Part shown: positions 15,971 through 21,592 of the stretch, in pieces | Position numbering within the stretch: the first letter of the stretch is position 1 | Layout: each line of letters opens with the position of its first letter | Source: a virus | Direction: 5' to 3' (one strand) | DNA length: 22,051 bases | IMG/VR virus record: IMGVR_UViG_3300046358_000132 | Location: 1 to 22,051 of that record | The notes under the pieces: generated by a model | The model's input: the letters and a program-made list of their open reading frames with translations, nothing else | What the model was told of the DNA's origin: nothing | The model's database searches: none | Made by a program: the position numbers and the translations under genes

Positions 15971-16683
15971 AATTCTCAGACTACCTATCCGAATCGATCA
16001 ACGATAGAGGAATATTTAAAGCAGTATTCTTTGCTGGTTCCCCAGGTGCTGGTAAGAGTTATGTATCCAAACAAGTTACGTCCGGTAGCGTACAACCTCG
16101 ACTGGTTAACACAGACAAAGCCTACGAGTACTTGGTACACACTGCAGGAGCACAGTTTTCTGGAACTGCTGATCAATACGTTGATAAAGCAATGCAGCTC
16201 ACCCAAGCAGCTCTCGTGAACTATATTAATGGTGTACTCCCGCTATACATCGATGGTACTAGTAATAGTCCTAGTTCACTTCTCCAGCGGATGGGAATTC
16301 TAGAATCTTTTGGATATGATGTTGGGATGGTGTTTATTAATACTGACCTCGAAGTTGCGCTCCAGCGAGCGGCAAGTCGCGAACGGTTTGTACCACCTGA
16401 GTTTATCAAACAAGTCCACGCCAAAGTAAACAAGAACAAGTCATTTTATACATCCAAGTTCGGAAGTAACTTTGTTGAGATTACCAACAATGGTGATTTA
16501 ACTGATGAAGTTATTTTGAGTGGGTATAGAAAAATGAGTGGATTCTTTGAGTCACCAATCCAATCACCAATTGGACAAGATCTAAAAGAGCGCATGATGG
16601 GTGACAAGCAAGCGTACCTTGCTCCCAACTGTTTCTCTATCGAGCAAATCCAGAAAAAAGTATCAGTCTGGTACAATACTTAA
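15967..16683 (+). CDS. Zeta-toxin-like P-loop kinase with capsid-targeting-like N-terminus
   Basis: A 238-aa protein. After MKFSDYLSES, nearly identical to the start of the previous protein, comes a P-loop kinase: FFAGSPGAGKS (Walker A, residues 24-31), VNTD with Asp50, YIDGT with Asp96 at the second strand, GYDVGMVFINTDLEVALQR, and the Arg-rich lid SRERFVPPEF (Arg138, Arg140). This order matches zeta-toxin / AAA_33 kinases, which phosphorylate UDP-N-acetylglucosamine or other small substrates, but many phage members have no known substrate. Cleavage after Leu7-Ser8-Glu9 would leave a free kinase. No antitoxin-like partner is visible next to it, so toxin action inside the producing cell is not implied. 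It overlaps the upstream gene by ATGA. Confidence 0.65.
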   Translation: MKFSDYLSESINDRGIFKAVFFAGSPGAGKSYVSKQVTSGSVQPRLVNTDKAYEYLVHTAGAQFSGTADQYVDKAMQLTQAALVNYINGVLPLYIDGTSNSPSSLLQRMGILESFGYDVGMVFINTDLEVALQRAASRERFVPPEFIKQVHAKVNKNKSFYTSKFGSNFVEITNNGDLTDEVILSGYRKMSGFFESPIQSPIGQDLKERMMGDKQAYLAPNCFSIEQIQKKVSVWYNT

Positions 16684-16691
16684 ATAAAAAT

Positions 16692-17204
16692 ATGTTACAT
16701 AATTATCCCCCGCCGACTCAATCAATCTTGCTCGAAGTTTTGGCCGATCTTCTGCCTGAATCACCACCAACCAATTTTGATGTATATCAATTAGATCCTG
16801 ACTTAGAATTGTCTGAAATAGGTCCCGTGCTGTTCACATCACACAATCTGGTTACAGCAACTATGGAAATGAAACGAATTCACGAAGATCGTGGCATCGA
16901 GGTAGGTGTTTTACAGGATGGTGAATACTGGAGGCAGTATATTAAAAATGATGATGTTGCAGAAGCGACTGATTGGATAGGTTCGGCAAAAACTCACGCA
17001 CCTGATCACCTCTTTAGTGACGGATCAATTTCCGAAATCGTGAAGTGGGCACTATCAGCACATTCTGGTGATTCTAAGAGAGCACTAGCCTCATTGAGTT
17101 TCTTCTTGAATCGCAATAGTAATATATCATCAAGAATTGTTGCCAAAGTTGAGGCCGCCAAGGACATCATCAAGCGAGATGCTGAACTAGCTCAATTGAA
17201 GTAA
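16692..17204 (+). CDS. Unknown 170-aa protein next to the cargo-like genes
   Basis: The ATG at 16692 is 8 nt after the kinase stop and has no Shine-Dalgarno sequence. The N-terminal part contains two Leu-x-Glu sites, LLE (residues 13-15) and LPE (21-23), within SILLEVLADLLPES, which could be protease sites. The rest is a mixed domain (VLFTSHNLVTATMEMKR; GVLQDGEYWRQYI) followed by a helical C-terminus. I do not recognise the family. It is the last gene before the convergent terminase gene, with only 10 nt between the two stop codons. Membership of the head-cargo group is inferred from position and the N-terminal Leu-x-Glu sites only. Confidence 0.5.
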   Translation: MLHNYPPPTQSILLEVLADLLPESPPTNFDVYQLDPDLELSEIGPVLFTSHNLVTATMEMKRIHEDRGIEVGVLQDGEYWRQYIKNDDVAEATDWIGSAKTHAPDHLFSDGSISEIVKWALSAHSGDSKRALASLSFFLNRNSNISSRIVAKVEAAKDIIKRDAELAQLK

Positions 17205-17214
17205 CCATCTTCAC

Positions 17215-18837
17215 CTAAAATACCATCGGCATATCATCAAAGTCGTCCGAATCATCAACCAACTCATCACCAAGTTCACCAACCTCGTAAAGAGCTTGGA
17301 ATGCATCTGCATCATATGATGCAATCTCTTGAAGAACTCGACAAACCAGTAACCATGCGCTGATCGTATCATCGTGACCACCAGGCTGAGCTGCATAACT
17401 ACCTTTTGTTTGGACGAAGGTCTTGATTTCTCGGATGGTATCGGCAGAGTTGATTGTGAATTTTCCAGCTTCAACCATCTCTTTGAACGTTTTGCAACTT
17501 TGAAGCTTAGTGCGAGCATTGGTGTTCATACCTAATTGCTTACCGCTATCACTGACCATGTTCACATTATTTGGGATTTTTTCATCCGTCTCGTACAGTA
17601 TGATGATACCCTCACCGACACTATTATTCTCCACCGTGAACATACATTCCCAACCTGCTTCATCCGCCTTTTTCCAAATATAACGAAGTATCTTGTATAC
17701 CTCAGCGGTTTGGCTGATGTTGGAGCGGAATTCCATCATCTGAACTAGCGACGGATATTCCACAACATTGATTACCGTGTAATCCCCACCAAGTCCCTTA
17801 CTGGGGTCGCATGTTACGATACACTGCTTGTTATAGACCTTTTCAGGCGCTGCCTGCTCCGCTCGTTGGTAATTATATAAATCCGCAGTTTGGTTTTCGT
17901 GTGGATCCCTCTTTGCCATAGCATCGCTGTTGTAATCTTTAGAAAAGTTTTTCCAAATTTTAATCCCATGATTCACATCTACGGGGTCTGTAGGTTTTAG
18001 GGTCTGGGCGAATAAGCTGCTAATAAGTAGTGGCTCGGATGACAAAAATTCAACCTCAAACTCTTGCCGCCAAGTTAACACCCCATTTTTAGAGATTTCT
18101 TTGCGCTTGAATTCATCATCTCGCCCTGGTACTTGGTTCCATAGAATTTTATGGAACGCAAAACCATTGGTTCCTGATTCAGCTCCTCGCCATAGTGTTG
18201 CAAATAGATCTGAATCCCCATTTGGTGTTGAAGTTATAAACAACTTACCACCAGTAGCTAGAGTTGGTGAAATCGAAGCCCACATCATTTCTTGCATCTT
18301 GGGCGGCACGAAACCTACCTCGTCAAGATATAGAATAGAAAAGGATCCACCCCGGCCAGTCGTCTCGCTGGTAGCATCACTCTCAATTACACTACCATTG
18401 TCGAACTTTAAACTCAGTGCATTCCAACCATCATCCTTCACCCCAGGCTTCAACCACATGGGCATTTTTTCATACATAAACTTGATGCGCGATATCATGG
18501 CCCTGGAGTTCTTGTGCTTATTACTAGCAATGAGGATGGTCTTGTCTTTGCGAAATACAGAGAACCAAAACAAGTAAGCGCAACTAACCTCTGATTTGCC
18601 GGCCTGCCTACTCCAACGAACAATCACATCTTTATTGTTGTTGTACATTGCAACCAACTCTTGTTGATAATCATACAACTTAAATAGTGTCTGACCCTTC
18701 ACTGGATGACGGACGTATATGTAATTTTCAATGAAGTATAGTGGATCACTGAAGCACTTAGTGTATTCAAGTGCTTGATCTTCTGTCAGGCTCGAATCAT
18801 CGCCAGCTTTTTTGATTAGTGGATTTTTTGTGGCCAA
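17215..18837 (-). CDS. terL: Terminase large subunit (gp17-like)
   Basis: A 540-aa protein (T4 gp17 is 610 aa), read from 18837 down to 17215. The ATPase part has WSRQAGKS (Walker A, residues 75-82), ILYLDE (Walker B, 168-173) and the coupling motif FITSTPNG (200-207). The nuclease part has TCDPSKG with Asp344, TVENNSVGEG with Glu403, and GGHDD with Asp489/490, a complete RNase-H-type acidic triad. It packages concatemeric DNA into proheads through the portal and cuts it. The C-terminus is a very acidic tail (DELVDDSDDFDD). It is the only gene on the minus strand, converging with 16692-17204 and divergent from the endonuclease gene. AGAGG lies about 12 nt before the start, a weak ribosome-binding site. 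Confidence 0.93.
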   Translation of the reverse strand: MATKNPLIKKAGDDSSLTEDQALEYTKCFSDPLYFIENYIYVRHPVKGQTLFKLYDYQQELVAMYNNNKDVIVRWSRQAGKSEVSCAYLFWFSVFRKDKTILIASNKHKNSRAMISRIKFMYEKMPMWLKPGVKDDGWNALSLKFDNGSVIESDATSETTGRGGSFSILYLDEVGFVPPKMQEMMWASISPTLATGGKLFITSTPNGDSDLFATLWRGAESGTNGFAFHKILWNQVPGRDDEFKRKEISKNGVLTWRQEFEVEFLSSEPLLISSLFAQTLKPTDPVDVNHGIKIWKNFSKDYNSDAMAKRDPHENQTADLYNYQRAEQAAPEKVYNKQCIVTCDPSKGLGGDYTVINVVEYPSLVQMMEFRSNISQTAEVYKILRYIWKKADEAGWECMFTVENNSVGEGIIILYETDEKIPNNVNMVSDSGKQLGMNTNARTKLQSCKTFKEMVEAGKFTINSADTIREIKTFVQTKGSYAAQPGGHDDTISAWLLVCRVLQEIASYDADAFQALYEVGELGDELVDDSDDFDDMPMVF

Positions 18838-18868
18838 CGGCAGGACCTCTGATATATAATTAAACCAT

Positions 18869-18875
18869 TATTTAC
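18869..18875 (-). promoter_or_regulatory. T4-late-type promoter motif (GTAAATA) for terL
   Basis: On the minus strand CGTAAATAATGG lies in the 72-nt divergent gap, about 31 nt before the terL ATG, the same spacing as the plus-strand motifs. This supports terL being transcribed late from its own promoter despite its inverted orientation. Confidence 0.4.
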
Positions 18876-18909
18876 GATCCACATTTTCTGTGTATTCTCA
18901 CCACATTCA

Positions 18910-20337
18910 ATGGCAAAACTAACACAAGAAATATTTTTAGAGAATGCTAGGCAGATCCATGGTACGCGCTATGATTACTCGAACACCCCTAGCCAGTTCA
19001 CTGATACCACGACAGTATTGACCCACCTGGCAATTATGTGCCGAACCCACGGGCAATTCAATCAAACACCTGCAGGACACATTCATAGAAAACAGGGCTG
19101 CCCTCAATGCGCAAAAGTAACCAAGTCTAAGAAATCTCCAACTAAGTGGACACTAGACATATTCTTGGAAAAGGCACGCACAACTCACGACAGCAAGTAT
19201 GAATATTCTGCAGTAGAGTGGACAGACACCAGCAATTCAAAGACGCGGGTTGTGATTACTTGCCCTACCCACGGGAATTTCTCACAAACTGCTGCAAGTC
19301 ACATCAGTGGCGCTGGGTGCCCAAAGTGTTCGGTCACAGGTGCACTAACAAGTGTAGATTTCATCGAAAGTGTTGCTCGAGTACATGGTGATAGGTATGA
19401 ATACACACGAGCGCTGCTTGAGTGGACTGCTACGACAAAGACGGATTCTAAGGTGATGATCACTTGTAGAACGCATGGAGACTTCTCTCAGAAAATCGCC
19501 AACCATATTCACCTGAACAATGGCTGTCCAAAGTGTGCCAAAACTTCTCGGATCACCCAACAAGGGTTCTTAGATAAAGCACATACTATTCATGGTGATC
19601 AATATGACTACTCAAATGTTGTGTGGACACAACAAATCAACGTCAACAGTAAGATCACAATCAATTGCAGGACGCACGGACCATTCCTTCAAAATATCCG
19701 CAACCACACTGTAGGTAAGAATGGTTGCCCGACGTGTGCAGGCAAAACTAAACTCACAAACGAGTCGTTTATATCCAGAGCTCGTGAGATTCACGGGACC
19801 AAATACGACTATTCGCGTGTGTCCATAGGTGACGATTTCTTCGTCAACAAAACTAAACTCACCATCAGCTGTGAGAAGCATGGGGAATTCAACCAAACTG
19901 CGGCGAAACACATAACCGCGAAGAATGGCTGCCCTGGTTGCAGTGCTAGTAAAGGGGAGAGAGCTGTACAGGTGTGGTTGGATACTCATAAAATTGTGCA
20001 CCAACCCCAGAAAACATTCGATGGTTGTATTAATACTCTCACTGGACGCAAGTTAAAATATGACTTCTATGTTCCTGAATATAACACGTGCATCGAATTC
20101 CACGGCCAGCAACACTACGAGGCTATATTGATAGGCAACAATGATCAGGCTAACTGGACACCACAACATCACACACGTGCTCAAGTGGTATTCGATGAGC
20201 AGCGCCGTAGGGACCAAGCGAAAGTCCAATACTGTGCAGATAATGAAATTAAATTGTTGGTAATTGCATACACCGAACTCAATCAGATTGATGAGCTGCT
20301 CACTAAGTTTCTCAACACTGCAAGATGTGTTGTCTGA
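18910..20337 (+). CDS. Vsr-like homing endonuclease with five Cys/His repeats
   Basis: A 475-aa protein with five tandem modules of about 57 residues (roughly 9-67, 85-140, 151-209, 220-276, 287-344). Each follows F-x2-AR-x-(I/V)-HG-x2-Y-(D/E)-Y, then C-x2-H-G-x-F, a second His, and GCP-x-C. The ligand pattern C-x2-H-x9-H-x5-6-C-x2-C fits small zinc modules that would bind DNA. Residues ~348-470 form a nuclease of the Vsr/EDxHD type: GERAVQVWL with Glu350, LKYDFYVPE with Asp385, TCIEFHGQQHYE with Glu396 and His402. Related freestanding enzymes spread by cutting intron-less or rival phage loci. No intron is seen in terL or the tail-tube gene, so it would act as a freestanding mobile gene. The start is ATG 18910 with no Shine-Dalgarno sequence. 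Confidence 0.75.
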   Translation: MAKLTQEIFLENARQIHGTRYDYSNTPSQFTDTTTVLTHLAIMCRTHGQFNQTPAGHIHRKQGCPQCAKVTKSKKSPTKWTLDIFLEKARTTHDSKYEYSAVEWTDTSNSKTRVVITCPTHGNFSQTAASHISGAGCPKCSVTGALTSVDFIESVARVHGDRYEYTRALLEWTATTKTDSKVMITCRTHGDFSQKIANHIHLNNGCPKCAKTSRITQQGFLDKAHTIHGDQYDYSNVVWTQQINVNSKITINCRTHGPFLQNIRNHTVGKNGCPTCAGKTKLTNESFISRAREIHGTKYDYSRVSIGDDFFVNKTKLTISCEKHGEFNQTAAKHITAKNGCPGCSASKGERAVQVWLDTHKIVHQPQKTFDGCINTLTGRKLKYDFYVPEYNTCIEFHGQQHYEAILIGNNDQANWTPQHHTRAQVVFDEQRRRDQAKVQYCADNEIKLLVIAYTELNQIDELLTKFLNTARCVV

Positions 20338-20501
20338 TTTTAATTCGGAATAATTAAGTCTAGATGGTGTGGTGTGCTTATAACATGTGTTGTCAGGAAG
20401 CGAACTGGATGAGCAATGAGCGATCGACGAAAATTGTGACATCCAACAACACGCAGAAATAGTGGTGTATATGAGCGCGAATACATCTAAAAGTTAAAAG
20501 T

Positions 20502-20509
20502 TATAAATA
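20502..20509 (+). promoter_or_regulatory. T4-late promoter (exact TATAAATA)
   Basis: An exact match to the T4 late promoter octamer, 23 nt before the tail-tube ATG. With the strong ribosome-binding site that follows, it marks a highly expressed late gene. Confidence 0.65.
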
Positions 20510-20520
20510 AGGGAGTACAA

Positions 20521-20525
20521 AGGAG
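20521..20525 (+). promoter_or_regulatory. Ribosome-binding site of the tail-tube gene
   Basis: AGGAG lies 7 nt before the ATG at 20533. It stands out because most genes in the window lack a Shine-Dalgarno sequence, which fits the very high copy number of tail-tube subunits. Confidence 0.7.
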
Positions 20526-20532
20526 AAAAACA

Positions 20533-21120
20533 ATGGCGCGACTTTTAGATGTTGGTGGTGTACCCGATATTGGGACCGGTTTTCTGCAGCCTAAGCAGCA
20601 GAACAAATGGCGAGTGCAATTCTTCGGTTTTGGGGACCTCCCAACGAGCCAGAACTTGTCAATGCAGTGTAAAAAAGTTGATCGCCCTGATCTGACATTC
20701 GACAAGCACACTCTCAATCGATACAATTCGTATGCGAACTTTTTGGGTAAGCATAAATTTGGCGATCTCCAGATCACATTCGATGATGATATTGGTTCGA
20801 GTGCTTCGCGAGTAGTACAAGCTCAGTTACAGCGCCAACAACACTTAATCGGCGCCGAAGGTCCGTACTTGGCTGCTGGGCAAGAGGGTTCTGTGTACAA
20901 ATTCGCTACCGTCCTCGATTTGCTGAACGGCAATGATGTTGTGCTGGAAACTTGGACATACGAAGGTTGTGTCATTACCCAACACAAAATTGGTGGCCTT
21001 GACTACTCCAACAGCGACGGATTAACAATTGACTTGACCATTGCTGTTGACCACGCATTTCAGACATTTGCAGATAACATCAAGCCTGGTGTTATGCTGG
21101 GTGGTGTTGGCCCATTCTAA
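20533..21120 (+). CDS. 19: Tail tube protein (gp19-like)
   Basis: A 195-aa protein (T4 gp19 is 163 aa) that forms the stacked hexamer rings of the inner tail tube. Family marks include LQPKQQNKWRVQFFGFG (residues ~18-34), RPDLTF, LNRYNSYANFLGKHKFGDLQ, and the segment around FDDDIGSSASRVVQAQLQRQQ, followed by YKFATVLDLL, LETWTYEGC and TIAVDHAFQ. The N-terminal MARLLDVGGVPDIGTG is Gly-rich. It has an exact TATAAATA promoter, a good ribosome-binding site and a strong terminator after it, so it is a self-contained monocistronic late unit. No tail-sheath (gp18) gene is visible next to it, unlike in T4. Confidence 0.85.
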   Translation: MARLLDVGGVPDIGTGFLQPKQQNKWRVQFFGFGDLPTSQNLSMQCKKVDRPDLTFDKHTLNRYNSYANFLGKHKFGDLQITFDDDIGSSASRVVQAQLQRQQHLIGAEGPYLAAGQEGSVYKFATVLDLLNGNDVVLETWTYEGCVITQHKIGGLDYSNSDGLTIDLTIAVDHAFQTFADNIKPGVMLGGVGPF

Positions 21121-21143
21121 TCCTCACCAATGTGCCAATGTAT

Positions 21144-21169
21144 AAAAATCTGCCTTCGGGTAGATTTTT
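21144..21169 (+). terminator. Intrinsic terminator with TTCG tetraloop after the tail-tube gene
   Basis: AAAAATCTGCC (21144-21154) pairs with GGTAGATTTTT (21159-21169), 11 bp with one G-T pair, capped by a C-TTCG-G tetraloop and ending in five T residues. This is the clearest Rho-independent terminator in the window and could work in both directions because of the A-tract on the left. Confidence 0.9.
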
Positions 21170-21176
21170 ATTGTCT

Positions 21177-21192
21177 ACTCAGTTGACTGAGT
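21177..21192 (+). repeat. 7-bp-arm palindrome in the intergenic region
   Basis: ACTCAGT-TG-ACTGAGT lies between the tail-tube terminator and the next promoter motifs. It may be a protein-binding site or simply a small hairpin; nothing identifies its role. Confidence 0.45.
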
Positions 21193-21218
21193 TGTGAAAT
21201 GTTGTTAGAATAGTGTCC

Positions 21219-21235
21219 ACGGCGTGTCACGCCGT
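21219..21235 (+). repeat. GC-rich hairpin abutting a promoter motif
   Basis: ACGGCGTG (21219-21226) is the reverse complement of CACGCCGT (21228-21235), giving a realistic 6-bp stem with a 5-nt loop. Its last two bases overlap the GTAAATA at 21234. There is no T-tract. Confidence 0.45.
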
Positions 21236-21251
21236 AAATACACCATAAATA
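21234..21251 (+). promoter_or_regulatory. Two T4-late-type promoter motifs in tandem (GTAAATA, ATAAATA)
   Basis: GTAAATA (21234-21240) and ATAAATA (21245-21251) lie 34 and 23 nt before the ATG at 21275. The second has the spacing seen at the two exact TATAAATA sites and is the more likely -10 element. Confidence 0.45.
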
Positions 21252-21274
21252 ACGAACGATAAAATTCACGAACC

Positions 21275-21547
21275 ATGAAAACATCCATCCTCACGCAAAT
21301 TTTAAATGAAATGGCAGCAGCAGATTCCAAGCTAAAATTCAGCCTAAAGGTTGGGAAATCTACCCCATCATTCTGGCACGTGGCGGGCGTAGTTGATGGT
21401 GATGGTGAACGACACAGCGTGTCGGTGTACACTCAGTCAACAAAAAATCTCGATATAGGTACATCATTTGATGGTCCTGGAAAAGTCCAGGCCGCATTAC
21501 AGCAGCTGATCCACAAACAAGCTCCGGCATCTGGTAACCGCGACTAG
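21275..21547 (+). CDS. Small protein with capsid-targeting-like N-terminus
   Basis: A 90-aa protein beginning MKTSILTQILNEMAAAD. Residues 10-12 (Leu-Asn-Glu) fit the gp21 cleavage consensus, and cleavage would leave about 78 residues. The remainder is a compact beta-rich domain (LKFSLKVGKS, WHVAGVVDGDGERHSVSVY) with a helical, Gln-rich end. I do not recognise the family. It could be an internal head protein, by analogy with T4 IPI-IPIII, or a head decoration or core component. It has its own promoter motifs and no Shine-Dalgarno sequence. Confidence 0.5.
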   Translation: MKTSILTQILNEMAAADSKLKFSLKVGKSTPSFWHVAGVVDGDGERHSVSVYTQSTKNLDIGTSFDGPGKVQAALQQLIHKQAPASGNRD

Positions 21548-21560
21548 TTTATGAATTGCT

Positions 21561-21568
21561 TATAAATA
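21561..21568 (+). promoter_or_regulatory. T4-late promoter (exact TATAAATA)
   Basis: The second exact late-promoter octamer in the window, 24 nt before the ATG at 21593, which supports that start for the truncated gene running off the window. Confidence 0.6.
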
Positions 21569-21592
21569 ATCCTGAATAACATAACTCCCAAC

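Larger units (their letters stand above)
20338..20532 (+). other. 195-nt intergenic region
   Basis: This is the longest non-coding stretch in the window. It carries a 10-nt direct repeat, ATGTGTTGTC (20325-20334, within the end of the endonuclease gene, and 20385-20394), the tail-tube promoter motif and its ribosome-binding site. No tRNA, clear hairpin terminator or substantial ORF is visible. It may be the 3' flank brought in with the endonuclease gene. Confidence 0.5.

Noticed and set aside
16680-16686. TTAAATA before the 16692 gene as a late promoter
   Set aside because: It is only 5 nt before the ATG, includes the stop codon of the kinase gene and leaves no room for a leader, so it is probably coincidental.
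17197-17213. Convergent terminator between the 170-aa gene and terL
   Set aside because: TGAAG and CTTCA form only a 5-bp AT-rich stem with no T-tract, which is too weak to call.
20325-20394. Two copies of ATGTGTTGTC as ends of a mobile insertion
   Set aside because: They are 10 nt long and 60 nt apart, one is inside the endonuclease gene, and nothing shows that they bracket an inserted element.
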